Of a stretch of 64,000 nucleotides of DNA, positions 27,933-37,171 are shown in pieces. The notes beneath the pieces are model-generated. The model had not been told where the DNA came from. It worked only from the letters and a program-made list of their open reading frames with translations, and made no database searches. The DNA lies in contig JAHDQE010000014.1 in assembly GCA_018433975.1 (NCBI GenBank), forward strand, positions 62,001 to 126,000, given 5' to 3'. Positions within the stretch are counted from its first letter, which is position 1, and every line of letters begins with the position of its first letter. This DNA is from Ornatilinea sp. Lineage in GTDB: Bacteria; Chloroflexota; Anaerolineae; Anaerolineales; Anaerolineaceae. Position numbers and translations under genes: made by a program.

Positions 27933-30095
27933 ATGAAAGCTACTTCAGCCAGAAATTTGTTAATGATGGGCATTTTATTAAGCCTGGTCTTCACAGGCTG
28001 TCAGAGGGCGGAACAAACGCCCGGCTACAACGGCAGCATTCAACAATTAGGGCTGCTGTCGGTACAGGAAGCCCCTCAGCCCATCCAATGGGAAATCCGG
28101 CACCTCGACGCGCCGGCTTTTTTCAAAACATTGGGACGCGGTTATCTGGCGCTGAAAGAAGTCGGAAAACCCTGTGTAGCTTTCGGAAATGATCATCTCT
28201 ATTTCTCATGTTTTAACGGGAAGACCTGGCAGCAAGAAACGGTTGACCGGGATTACGGTGTGGGGTTGTTTGCGACATTGGCCATTGACGGGCAGGGAAC
28301 CGCTCACATTGCATATTATGACGAGGTCAATGGCCTCTTGAAATATGCCCAATCCTCTCCGAAAGGCTGGAAAATTGAGGTCATCGACAGCCCCGAGCCG
28401 GAAGCGGATCGATCCGGGTCGAAGTTTGGCAAAGGCGGGAATCCATTGATTCAGGTTGATCTGAATGACGACCCTCATATCACCTATTTCGATTACGACA
28501 ATCAGGCCTTAAAATACGCCCATCGTCTGAACGGTGTCTGGCAGATCGAAACCATCGATGCGTCGGAGGGAGTAGGCACGACCTCCTGGTTAGCACTGGA
28601 TCAACAGGGCCAGCCCCATGTCGCATATTCCCATAAAAACCCAAAAATGTTAATATACGCTGATAAGACACCCTCTGGTTGGCAGTCTCAAACCGTGGAT
28701 GATACGGCCTGGCATTACCCCTCGCTTGCAATAGACCATCAGGGGCAGGCCCATATTGCATATTACGATCAGGCAAATAAACGCCTCAAGTATGCCCAAC
28801 AAGACGCATCAACCGGAGCCTTCACAATCGAGACCCTGACGGATGTGGAGAACACCGGAGAATTTGCCACCCTTGCTCTCGACAGCCGGGATCAGGCTCA
28901 CATTGCCTATTTTCATCGGGTGGATAACTCGGAGGTTTTTTATATTCATCAGCAGGGAAAAGAATGGCTGAATGAAAAAGTGTCCGTGCATGATAAAGAT
29001 CTGGTCGGCCTGTATACCACCATGGTATTGGATGAAAATGACCGTCCTTATTTTGCTTATCGCCACTCCTCGAACCGCCAGTTGAAAGTAATTTTCCATG
29101 AAGGCGAAACTTTCGACGACCAGGTCGCTTTCTTTTCTACCCGCATCGGAGAGATCACTTCCCTCGTAGTGGATTCACAGGATAGGGTCCACATCCTTTA
29201 CAACAATGATTCGCAGGATGAACTGCGCCATGCTTTTTGGGATGGCAAAGACTGGCACTTTGAGGTGGCACAGCAGGCCATCGACACCGGAACGGACTCT
29301 TCCATGGTCATCAACGCAGACGATCTTCCCGAAGCAGTCTTCTGGGGGCTGCCTTCAACCAAGTACGGTTATCTAAAAGATGGGACCTGGCAAATTGAAT
29401 GGATTGAAGAACATGATTACGGAGATTGGACTGGCTGGTATCCATCCCTGGCGCTGGACCGGAAGGGCAACCCTGCGGTCAGTTTTTATGACACACCCGC
29501 CAATGATCTCAAATTCGGCGTCCGGAAAAACAATCAGTGGCAGACCGAAATCGTAGACAGCGATGAAGATGTGGGCGCGTTCACTTCTCTGGTTTACGAC
29601 CGGTATTGGAGGCCGTTAATTGCCTATGTTGATAGTACCCACCAGGATTTAAAGCTGGCCTGGAAGGATAACAACCACTGGCAGACCATGGTGCTTGACT
29701 ATGTCGGTGAGGGCGAAATCTATCCTTCCTTGCGCTGCACAACGGACAACCAGCTCTATATCAGTTACATCTCCGATTCCGGCGACAGTCTGAAAATTGC
29801 TCACTGGGACGGGGGCCAATGGTCTCTGGGCGTGCTGGAACAGGGTGGAGCGTATTCCATGAAAACTTCACTGGCTTTAGATGCAGATGAAAAACCGCAT
29901 ATCAGTTTCTACAATGGCACCCAGAAGGCGCTCAAATATGCCTATTCCGATGGAGATGAATGGGTAGTGAATAAAGTCAATGAAAATGGCAATATGGGCA
30001 TGGGCTCTTCCCTGGGGATTGATTCAAAAGGGCGGGCACATATCAGTTTCCAGGACGTGATTGATCAGGATTTGATGTATGCCGTTTCCAAATAA
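27933..30095 (+). CDS. Lipoprotein with about 13 propeller-type repeats
   Basis: 720 residues. ATG 27933 has GAGG 9 nt upstream; the longer frame begins at a TTG with no better signal. The signal peptide ends in the lipobox LVFTGC. From about residue 60 to the end, a repeat of about 50 residues recurs with the core pattern SLAIDHQGQAHIAYYDQANKRL (shown in part), then a K-x-A stretch and a W-x-x-E-x-V/I-D turn. This suggests one or two large beta-propellers held outside the membrane. No catalytic motif is seen. It may bind carbohydrate or protein, but the ligand cannot be inferred. Confidence 0.8.
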   Translation: MKATSARNLLMMGILLSLVFTGCQRAEQTPGYNGSIQQLGLLSVQEAPQPIQWEIRHLDAPAFFKTLGRGYLALKEVGKPCVAFGNDHLYFSCFNGKTWQQETVDRDYGVGLFATLAIDGQGTAHIAYYDEVNGLLKYAQSSPKGWKIEVIDSPEPEADRSGSKFGKGGNPLIQVDLNDDPHITYFDYDNQALKYAHRLNGVWQIETIDASEGVGTTSWLALDQQGQPHVAYSHKNPKMLIYADKTPSGWQSQTVDDTAWHYPSLAIDHQGQAHIAYYDQANKRLKYAQQDASTGAFTIETLTDVENTGEFATLALDSRDQAHIAYFHRVDNSEVFYIHQQGKEWLNEKVSVHDKDLVGLYTTMVLDENDRPYFAYRHSSNRQLKVIFHEGETFDDQVAFFSTRIGEITSLVVDSQDRVHILYNNDSQDELRHAFWDGKDWHFEVAQQAIDTGTDSSMVINADDLPEAVFWGLPSTKYGYLKDGTWQIEWIEEHDYGDWTGWYPSLALDRKGNPAVSFYDTPANDLKFGVRKNNQWQTEIVDSDEDVGAFTSLVYDRYWRPLIAYVDSTHQDLKLAWKDNNHWQTMVLDYVGEGEIYPSLRCTTDNQLYISYISDSGDSLKIAHWDGGQWSLGVLEQGGAYSMKTSLALDADEKPHISFYNGTQKALKYAYSDGDEWVVNKVNENGNMGMGSSLGIDSKGRAHISFQDVIDQDLMYAVSK

Positions 30096-30266
30096 GAAGA
30101 AGCGGTCAACACCGCCCGGCCTGTTTTGGTAGGTCTCTCAAACGGATCAGGGCAGTCAGGAAAAGAAACTTTTATCTCTGTAAAAGCGGGGGTATGATAT
30201 TCCGCCTGCCGGAGGAATCGATTCGGTTGTATAATCGACCTGAAATGAATACAACAAGGGGTTTTT

Positions 30267-31481
30267 ATGACGATACAACTTCGGGAAGCGCTCCAGCGAA
30301 AGCTTGGGGCGCAGCCCTTTGAAATAACCAATTTAATCTCGTATTATGTCGCTTTCGTCGGGATGGGGGTTGCAATCAGCATTGTGGGGCCAACCTTACC
30401 CACTCTGTCTGTACACAGTAGCACTCCGGTTGGAACACTTGGGATTCTGTTCACGGTCCGCTCATTGGGCTATCTGATCAGTTCGTTGACCCTGGGACGT
30501 CTCTTCGACCGGACAAAAGCGCATCCTTTGTTGGGCTTTGCTCAAATAGGCATCGGCCTTTGTCTGATTGGAGTAGCATGGCTTTACACGCTGCCAATGC
30601 TCATTACCCTCTTCTTGCTCATGGGTGCGATGGAAAGCCTGATCAGCGTAGGGAGCAACACCTGCCTGGTATGGACTTTTCCGGAACGCTCCAGCCCATT
30701 GCTCAACGGGTTACACTTTTCCTTCGGTATTGGCGCATTCCTCAGTCCCCTGATTGTGGCCCAACTGCTTCCATTAGAAAATGGATTCCAATTAGCCTAT
30801 TGGTTATCCGGAGGGTTTTTCATCCTGTTAGGGTTGTGGACCGCCCGGCTCAGCAACAGCCCTGTACAGCCCCAAACGAACGGCACAAACTCCGGACCGG
30901 TCAATGCGACTCGGGCAGATTACATTCTGATTGGATTAACCGGGTTGTTTCTGTTCTTTTACGTGGGCAGTGAAATCTCTTTCAGCGGCTGGTACTTTAC
31001 CTATGCCCTCAACCAGGAAGCCGTTTCAGAAACGACTGCAGCTTACATGAATTCAGCTTTCTGGCTCTCTTTTACCGTCGGCCGTTTGCTTTCAATCTGG
31101 GCCGCGGTAAAAATGTCTCAAAAGAAAATTCTCCCCATCGCATTGGTAGGCAGTCTGGTATCCATCTCCATACTGCTGTTCCTGCCGGTAAGCATCGCTT
31201 CGTTATGGATCAGCCCCATCGCGTTAGGCTTTTTTATGGCCCCCATCTTCCCAACCGCATTCTCCTGGACCAGTCAATCCATTCCCTTGAGCGGAAAGCT
31301 GACCGGGATCTTATTCTTGGGCGACAGCATCGGAGCCATGCTTTTGCCCTGGTTGGTCGGCCAGGTCATCGATATCAAGGGTACGGCTGCGATGGTTTCG
31401 TTGATCAGTGGCGCTTTGCTGCTGAACCTGATCGCTTATTTTGGGCTGCTGGCAGCCCATCGGATAAAGCAGCCCGCCTGA
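30267..31481 (+). CDS. Major facilitator superfamily transporter
   Basis: 404 residues with about 12 hydrophobic segments. The loop 2-3 motif is visible as SLTLGRLFDRTKAHPLL. The second half starts near residue 215 (DYILIGLTGLFLFFYVGSEISF). The N-terminal segment IVGPTLPTLSVHSSTPVGTLG resembles FucP/MFSD4-like sugar transporters, so a sugar is a possible substrate; that is weakly supported. AAGGGG precedes the ATG. A strong terminator follows. Confidence 0.85.
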   Translation: MTIQLREALQRKLGAQPFEITNLISYYVAFVGMGVAISIVGPTLPTLSVHSSTPVGTLGILFTVRSLGYLISSLTLGRLFDRTKAHPLLGFAQIGIGLCLIGVAWLYTLPMLITLFLLMGAMESLISVGSNTCLVWTFPERSSPLLNGLHFSFGIGAFLSPLIVAQLLPLENGFQLAYWLSGGFFILLGLWTARLSNSPVQPQTNGTNSGPVNATRADYILIGLTGLFLFFYVGSEISFSGWYFTYALNQEAVSETTAAYMNSAFWLSFTVGRLLSIWAAVKMSQKKILPIALVGSLVSISILLFLPVSIASLWISPIALGFFMAPIFPTAFSWTSQSIPLSGKLTGILFLGDSIGAMLLPWLVGQVIDIKGTAAMVSLISGALLLNLIAYFGLLAAHRIKQPA

Positions 31482-31510
31482 ACTGAAAAACCTATCCTTT
31501 AAAATTACAC

Positions 31511-31550
31511 AGGCCTCCGGTGCTGCTAGCGCACCGGAGGCCTCTTTTTT
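31511..31550 (+). terminator. Intrinsic terminator after the MFS gene
   Basis: Perfect 13-bp GC-rich arms (31511-31523, 31531-31543) with a 7-nt loop, followed by C and then a T run. This is a textbook rho-independent terminator. It may also stop the minus-strand transcript ending at 31580. Confidence 0.92.
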
Positions 31551-31579
31551 TGCTGTTCTTTGGAATGCCTTGCTATTTT

Positions 31580-34039
31580 TTAGATGAACAGGGTCGCGTT
31601 GGATTCATCGGAGGAGCCAATAAAGGTTGCCACACCGGCAATTTCGACACCGTCCAGCAGTTCTTCTTTTTTAATTCCCATCAGGTCCATCGACATCTGG
31701 CAGGCCAGCAGGCGCACACCATTCTGACGAGCCATCTCAATCATAACAGGCAGCGGGTCCACGTTCTTTTTCTTCATGATGGATTTGATCATTTCGGTCC
31801 CCATCCCGGCCATATTCATCTGGGAAAGGGTCAGTTTGTTCGCGCCACGCGGCATCATGAAGCCAAACATCTTTTCAACCAGGTTCTTCTTTACCGCGGG
31901 TGGGTTATCCTTGCGCAGAATATTAAGACCCCAGAAAGTAAAGAACATCGTCACTTTATGACCCATTGAAGCCGCGCCATTGGCAATGATGAAACCTGCC
32001 AGCGCTTTATCCAGATCGCCGGAGAAAATCACCATAGTTTTATCCTGCGTGGTCGGGCCAACGGCCTGTGCGGTTGCCGGTTTATCAAGGCCTTTTTGAA
32101 TTTTTGCCGTGATGATGGAACCATCCTGCTCTACCGAGATCAGCTTATTGCCCGTCCGGTCGCTCCAGGCTTTGACATCGTTGGCAAAACCAAAATCGGT
32201 CGCTTTCACGGTGATAACATCGCCCGGATTCACTTCCTTGGCTTTATTGTAGAGCTTCATGATCGGGCCGGGGCACTGCAAGCCGCAGGCATCCACAGTA
32301 ATTTCGGAGCCCGTGGTAAGCTGCACGGGTGCAATCTCGTGGATTTCCTCACGGGGAGAAATCTTCACGTTTTCGAAGATATCAAAGTTTGATTGGCGCC
32401 CAACGGCATGAGAATAAGTCTTATACCCGCCGGTCAGGTTGTATACGTCATAGCCTAACTGCTTCAGCACCCGGCTGGCAAAATAAGAACGCTGTCCGGT
32501 CTGGCAGTAAGTTATGATGCGCTTGTTTTTAGGGATTTCATTGATATGTTGGCGAAGCTTTTGAAGCGGAATGTTCTTCGCCCCATCGATCATACCCAGC
32601 ATCAATTCTTCCGGCTTGCGGACATCCAGGAAAAAGACTTCATCCCGGTTAAGTTTATCGACATCACACCACTCGATCGTTTTCAGGTCACCGCGCAGCT
32701 CGTTGCTGGCCACAAAACCGATCAAATTGACCGGGTCACGGGAAGAGCCAAAAGGCGGCGCATAAGCTAGTTCCAGTTCTTCCAGATCAAAGACGGTCAT
32801 CCCGGCATGAATTGCAGTGGCAATGACGTCAACGCGTTTGTCAACGCCTTCCAGACCCACCAGTTGTGCGCCCAAAATCTTTCCATCCGGCTTAAAGAGC
32901 AGTTTGAAAGCCATGGGCGCTGCACCGGGGTAATACCCCGCGTGATTGGAAGCATGAATGATAGCGGTTTTATATTCCGCACCGGATTTCTGCAATTGTT
33001 TTTCATTCAGGCCGGTGGCGCCAACCGTCAGATCAAACACCTTGACAATTGAAGTCCCCACAACACCTTTGAATTCTACATTCCGGCCGGCGATATGGTC
33101 GGCAACGATCCGCCCCTGCTTGCTGGCAGGACCTGCCAGCGGCAGGCTGGTCGTCTCTCCGGTCTGTAAGTTGGTAACCTGTGCAGCGTCGCCCAGCGCA
33201 TAAATATCCGGGTCGGAGGTCTGCATATATTGATTCGTTACAATCGTGCCGCGGACACCCAGTTCCAAACCGGCATCTTTTGCCAGATGGTTTTCAGGGC
33301 GGACACCGATCGACATAATGACCAGTTCCGTATCCACCCGGCGGTCGCTTTGCAACACCACACTCATCCAGTCTCCTTCACCCTTTTCGATAGCCTTTAA
33401 ACCATCGCCCAGTGCTAAGCGGACCTGTTTGAATTGAAGGTGCTGGTGAACCATGGCTGCCATTTCATAATCGACCGGCGCCATGACCTGATTCATCATT
33501 TCCACTACGGTAACCTGAATTCCGCGGTGATGAAGGTTTTCTGCCAGTTCCAGGCCAATGAAACCGCCGCCAACCACCACTGCACGCGCGGGCTTTTTCT
33601 GGTCTACATAAGCCTTGATCTTATCCATGTCCGGAATATTGCGAAGCGAAAATACGCCGGGAAGATCGCTGCCTGGCAAAGGAGGCACAATGGGCGCAGC
33701 GCCGGGGGAGAGAACCAGCTTATCGTATTTTTCAATGTATTCTTCACCGGTCTCCAGTTTTTTAATCAGGACGGCCTTATTCTCCCGGTCAATTTTGATG
33801 ACTTCATTGTTCACCCGGCTGTCAATAGCCAGCATCTCCTGAAGATCCTGGGGAGTTACTACCAGTAACCGGTCCCGGTCCGGGATAATATTGCCGATAT
33901 AGTAGGGAAGGCCGCAGTTTGCAAAAGAAATGTAGGGACCACGCTCCAGCAGAATTATCTCTGCATTTTCATCCATCCGGCGCAGCCGGGCAGCCGTACT
34001 GGCTCCACCAGCCACACCACCAACAATAACGATTTTCAT
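31580..34039 (-). CDS. CoA-disulfide reductase / rhodanese / TusA / DsrE2 fusion
   Basis: 819 residues with four sulfur-handling modules. (1) A FAD- and NAD(P)H-binding reductase, about 1-445, with GGVAGGASTAARLRRMD and the single active Cys42 in FANCGLPYY, as in CoA-disulfide and persulfide reductases. (2) A rhodanese, about 450-545, with active loop YCQTGQR (Cys512). (3) A TusA-like domain, about 578-645, with CGLQCPGP (Cys585, Cys589). (4) A DsrE2-like domain, about 665-819, with Cys780 in LLACQMSMD. The chain can plausibly pass persulfide sulfur between sites and reduce polysulfide or CoA persulfide. RBS AAGGAG precedes the ATG. It lies downstream of an ArsR-type regulator. Confidence 0.93.
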   Translation of the reverse strand: MKIVIVGGVAGGASTAARLRRMDENAEIILLERGPYISFANCGLPYYIGNIIPDRDRLLVVTPQDLQEMLAIDSRVNNEVIKIDRENKAVLIKKLETGEEYIEKYDKLVLSPGAAPIVPPLPGSDLPGVFSLRNIPDMDKIKAYVDQKKPARAVVVGGGFIGLELAENLHHRGIQVTVVEMMNQVMAPVDYEMAAMVHQHLQFKQVRLALGDGLKAIEKGEGDWMSVVLQSDRRVDTELVIMSIGVRPENHLAKDAGLELGVRGTIVTNQYMQTSDPDIYALGDAAQVTNLQTGETTSLPLAGPASKQGRIVADHIAGRNVEFKGVVGTSIVKVFDLTVGATGLNEKQLQKSGAEYKTAIIHASNHAGYYPGAAPMAFKLLFKPDGKILGAQLVGLEGVDKRVDVIATAIHAGMTVFDLEELELAYAPPFGSSRDPVNLIGFVASNELRGDLKTIEWCDVDKLNRDEVFFLDVRKPEELMLGMIDGAKNIPLQKLRQHINEIPKNKRIITYCQTGQRSYFASRVLKQLGYDVYNLTGGYKTYSHAVGRQSNFDIFENVKISPREEIHEIAPVQLTTGSEITVDACGLQCPGPIMKLYNKAKEVNPGDVITVKATDFGFANDVKAWSDRTGNKLISVEQDGSIITAKIQKGLDKPATAQAVGPTTQDKTMVIFSGDLDKALAGFIIANGAASMGHKVTMFFTFWGLNILRKDNPPAVKKNLVEKMFGFMMPRGANKLTLSQMNMAGMGTEMIKSIMKKKNVDPLPVMIEMARQNGVRLLACQMSMDLMGIKKEELLDGVEIAGVATFIGSSDESNATLFI

Positions 34040-34073
34040 CTGATTTCTCCTTGTAAAATATAAGGGTAATTTT

Positions 34074-34415
34074 CTATTGATCTTTAATTAAATTCGCAAA
34101 ATCCGCTCTCGCGTCCAACTGCGAAGAAAGAATCCCGCGCATCAAATTCAATGATTCAATGATCCTTTGATCCGCCAGCGTGTAGAAGATCGAAGTTCCA
34201 TTGCGTTCTGTTTCCACCAGCTCTCTCTCGCGGAGGACCCGCAGGTGGCGGGAAACGGTGGATTGTGGGACATTGAGGCTTTCAGCGATATCGTTCACAC
34301 ATTTCCCCCCTTCGGATAACAGATATAAAATTAAGATCCGTTTGGGATCCCCCAGTGCGTAACAAATCCGCTCATGCAGCCAATTAATTTCCTGTTCTAA
34401 AGGTTTAATCTCCAT
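34074..34415 (-). CDS. ArsR-family transcriptional regulator
   Basis: 113 residues with a winged helix: ICYALGDPKRILILYLLSEG, then the recognition helix LNVPQSTVSRHLRVLRE and the wing RNGTSIFYTLAD. The only Cys residues are Cys18 and one in GGKCVNDIAE. The usual CxC arsenic site is absent, and a Cys pair could sense persulfide as in SqrR/BigR-type members. That is inferred from its position directly upstream of the sulfur-transfer fusion gene. The RBS GGAAAG precedes the ATG. Confidence 0.88.
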   Translation of the reverse strand: MEIKPLEQEINWLHERICYALGDPKRILILYLLSEGGKCVNDIAESLNVPQSTVSRHLRVLRERELVETERNGTSIFYTLADQRIIESLNLMRGILSSQLDARADFANLIKDQ

Positions 34416-34433
34416 ACTTTCCTTTTTTCCGTA

Positions 34434-34451
34434 TATTCGTATAAGCGAATA
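34434..34451. promoter_or_regulatory. Candidate ArsR operator
   Basis: TATTCG-N6-CGAATA is a perfect inverted repeat lying 19 bp upstream of the ArsR start codon. A related half site (ACTATTCGTGAA) is near 34476. Position and symmetry fit autorepression by the ArsR-family protein. Confidence 0.65.
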
Positions 34452-34569
34452 ATCGAACGTAAATACATCATACCACTATTCGTGAATTTTGTCACGAGTT
34501 GTAAAGAGTAAATGTAGAATGTAATTTAAAATCAAAAACCCGGTTCCTGAAATCGGCTCTCTTTAAAGA

Positions 34570-34601
34570 CCGGCGGTGGGCAAATAGCAGCCCGCCGCCG
34601 G
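34570..34601 (-). terminator. Stem-loop after the anti-sigma gene
   Basis: 12-bp GC-rich arms (34570-34581, 34590-34601) with one G-U pair and an 8-nt loop, 37 bp past the stop of the minus-strand gene ending at 34638. TCTTTAAA follows on the minus strand, a short T-containing tail. Confidence 0.65.
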
Positions 34602-34637
34602 ATCAGAGAAAATTTTTCAATACCCTCTGCAAACCGA

Positions 34638-35501
34638 TTATGGGATCGATTCGGCCATTCGGATTAACTCGGCAAGAATGGGTTCCAGGTCTCCTTCAAT
34701 CGGCATCAAACTTTTTGTGGCGGGGAGCCGATTGGAATAAGTCAAACGATAGAAGCGCTCCCCTTGCACCCAGCCAATCATAATCTGGCGCTGGGAGTCC
34801 CATTGGTGCTCCGCATCCCAAAATCCGCGCACCAGCAAAGCCGGCTCCCCGTTGATTTCAATCTCTTCACTGCTGTCCTCCCCTGCCGGAAGGATATAAC
34901 CGGCATACTCCCGTTCAACCAGCATCTGAATTTCACGCCCGTCGGGATGTTCCCAGACCAGAGAGACCCAATCCCCTGAGTTGGCAATCCCCACATTGGC
35001 ATCCAGTTCAAACCCTTCCGGCACCCAGACGGGCAGTCCGAATGAAAAAGGTGGATTGTTCAGAGCTTCTATCACCGGAACGGTCGGGATTGAATACACC
35101 GTGACTTCAGGGGATGTCGGTGTAGGCAGCGGCGTTTCCGCCTGGAGCGGCAGGACTGCGTTCACCGTTTCGGTGGCGGATATTTCACCCTCTCCTGCCA
35201 GTCCCTTAAAAGGAGATTCGCTTTGCTCTTCCACCTTGAAGCCCGCAATCATCTTGATCACTTCCAGTGCTTTCGCCCGGACGGGCTCGGAGAGTGTCCC
35301 GATCAGGATTGCCACAGCACACAACGCCAGCACAGCATATTTCCAGGTAAAAAACCGTTGGATAGAACGTTCTATGGGCATTTCCTCCGTTTGGTTTACA
35401 GATTCATTGGGATATCTTCTGGACAGACTGCGATACAGACCGTCCGCAAACACCTGTCTCACCGGCGGGCGACTGTCATATAAAAACCGGTCCTCCTGCA
35501 T
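34638..35501 (-). CDS. Membrane-anchored anti-sigma-like protein with DUF4367-type domain
   Basis: 287 residues. A cytoplasmic N-terminus of about 50 residues is followed by one membrane helix (YAVLALCAVAILIGTL) and a Pro/Thr-rich linker. The external domain has FGLPVWVPEGFELD and REIQMLVEREYAGYILPAGED, resembling DUF4367. Its start overlaps the 3' end of the ECF sigma gene by 26 bp, so the two are coupled. The layout fits a regulator that holds the sigma factor until an outside signal arrives. It lacks a recognisable zinc-binding anti-sigma motif (HxxxCxxC), so the mechanism is uncertain. Confidence 0.75.
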   Translation of the reverse strand: MQEDRFLYDSRPPVRQVFADGLYRSLSRRYPNESVNQTEEMPIERSIQRFFTWKYAVLALCAVAILIGTLSEPVRAKALEVIKMIAGFKVEEQSESPFKGLAGEGEISATETVNAVLPLQAETPLPTPTSPEVTVYSIPTVPVIEALNNPPFSFGLPVWVPEGFELDANVGIANSGDWVSLVWEHPDGREIQMLVEREYAGYILPAGEDSSEEIEINGEPALLVRGFWDAEHQWDSQRQIMIGWVQGERFYRLTYSNRLPATKSLMPIEGDLEPILAELIRMAESIP

Positions 35502-36033
35502 GATCTTCCTCCCATTCCTTTCTGATTTTTAGAACCACCCGATATAAAATCGTCCCAACATTGGATTCACTCAAACCACTGATTCGTGCGATTTCCCGAT
35601 TGGTCAGTTCCGCGCCATACTTCAGGGCAATTAACTCCTGTTCTCGCTGCGGAAATCGGGATAAGATTTCCAGAATATTTTGAAAATCCAGGTCTCGCTG
35701 GGCATCCTCTTCCAATGTTGTAGACAATCCCCATTCCGCCATATCTTCCAGGGGAACCTCATATCTTTCTTTACGGAAATGGTCCGCGGCCACATTCCGC
35801 GCGATTCCCATCATCCAGGCCTGAAACTGTCCAGCATCTTTACGGAAATTCGTCCTGCTTTTCCAGGATTTCTCAAAAGTAATTGCTGTCAGTTCTTCCG
35901 CCAGGGCCGTGTCTCCGACCTTATAACAAAAATAGTGGAAAATCTTTGGCAAAGAATGGTCATAGACATCCTGCCAGTCTATTTTCTCTGTTTTTCTGTG
36001 GCCCATAGGGATTGCTGATAAAATATTTTTCAT
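35476..36033 (-). CDS. ECF-type RNA polymerase sigma factor
   Basis: 185 residues. Region 2 lies around residues 25-95 (PKIFHYFCYKVGDTALAEELT and FQAWMMGIARNVAADHFRKE). Region 4 lies around 125-175, with the helix-turn-helix LTNREIARISGLSESNVGTI. There is no extension, so it is a plain ECF sigma. It probably controls its own operon and envelope genes under stress. Co-transcribed with the membrane protein whose gene overlaps its end. Confidence 0.92.
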   Translation of the reverse strand: MKNILSAIPMGHRKTEKIDWQDVYDHSLPKIFHYFCYKVGDTALAEELTAITFEKSWKSRTNFRKDAGQFQAWMMGIARNVAADHFRKERYEVPLEDMAEWGLSTTLEEDAQRDLDFQNILEILSRFPQREQELIALKYGAELTNREIARISGLSESNVGTILYRVVLKIRKEWEEDHAGGPVFI

Positions 36034-36235
36034 ATCTATTAATTAATTCGCTTAAAACCGTTGGGGTATCACAGCCCTTCAAAAAGCGCCATCCTGATCG
36101 ATCGGATGGATATTCAAACTCAATCGGATATTCGTGATATGGATAAAAAGTTTTGCATCCGGTTTAAAACCGACTTGTAGTTTAATGAATAATACAACGG
36201 TCTGAGTGAATTTATTTCAGCCGGACAGGGTCTTA

Positions 36236-37102
36236 ATGGACACAGACAAAGATCACTTGAATCAAGAAGTAGAGAACATCGGACGGCGAAAATTTCTCAA
36301 AACAATTTTGTTCGGCGGAGCGGGGATGCTCATCGCCAGCTATCCCTTCATGATCGAACGGAATCTAATTCTGATCAATCACTACAACATCCCTGTGCCG
36401 AACCTGCCGCACAGTTTTCAGGATTTCACCATGGTGCATTTAACGGACCTGCACTACGGATTTCTCGTCCCGGAGGCTGTCATCCGGTGGGTGGTAAAAA
36501 AAGCAAACACCCTTCCAAAAGATATCATCGTTTGCACGGGGGATTATGTTCACGAAAACGACACAACCGGACAAATTGATCAGGTGTGGCCCACGCTTGC
36601 CCGGCTTTCCGCGCCGCTGGGTGTTTATTCAGTGCTGGGCAATCACGACCACTGGGCAGATACCGAACGTTCGCTGTATTGGCTGCAAGAGAGCGGGCAG
36701 AATCTGCGCCACAAAGTCATTCCCCTTGAACGGAATGGGGAGCGCATCTGGCTGGGCGGAACCGGAGATTATTGGGAAGATGAGTTATTGATCGACGCTA
36801 CCTTCCAGGGAGTTCCCAAAGGGGAATGCAAAATCCTGTTGGCGCACAACCCTGACACCGCGGACACCGTTTTTGATACCCGTGTTGATTTATTGATCTC
36901 CGGACACACCCACGGCGGGCAGGTCAGGATTCCTTTCATTGGCGCACCCGTCCTGCCGGTGAACAATAAAAACTATGACAGCGGTTATATCCGGACCGAT
37001 AAAACAGCCCTGTTCATTTCCAGAGGGATTGGATGGGCCCATCTTCCGGTCCGCTTCAACTGTCCGCCGGAGATTGCCGTCCTTCATTTGGTCACTGAAT
37101 AA
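36236..37102 (+). CDS. Tat-exported metallophosphoesterase (YkuE-like)
   Basis: 288 residues from ATG 36236, which has AGGG 5 nt upstream; a GTG at 36206 is an alternative. A twin-arginine signal (GRRKFLKTILFGGAGML) precedes the catalytic domain. All metallophosphoesterase motifs are present: LTDLHYG, CTGDYVH, LGNHDHW, LLAHNPD and SGHTHGGQ. These bind two metal ions. Homologues such as YkuE act on lipid-linked or nucleotide phosphodiesters at the membrane. Its substrate is unknown. It is a likely client of the Tat genes at 15.4-16.8 kb. Confidence 0.88.
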   Translation: MDTDKDHLNQEVENIGRRKFLKTILFGGAGMLIASYPFMIERNLILINHYNIPVPNLPHSFQDFTMVHLTDLHYGFLVPEAVIRWVVKKANTLPKDIIVCTGDYVHENDTTGQIDQVWPTLARLSAPLGVYSVLGNHDHWADTERSLYWLQESGQNLRHKVIPLERNGERIWLGGTGDYWEDELLIDATFQGVPKGECKILLAHNPDTADTVFDTRVDLLISGHTHGGQVRIPFIGAPVLPVNNKNYDSGYIRTDKTALFISRGIGWAHLPVRFNCPPEIAVLHLVTE

Positions 37103-37171
37103 GTCGTCGAGGATCAATAGACAATACTTTTCCACAGACCCTGTTTTTAAGAATGGAGTAAAATTTTAAGG

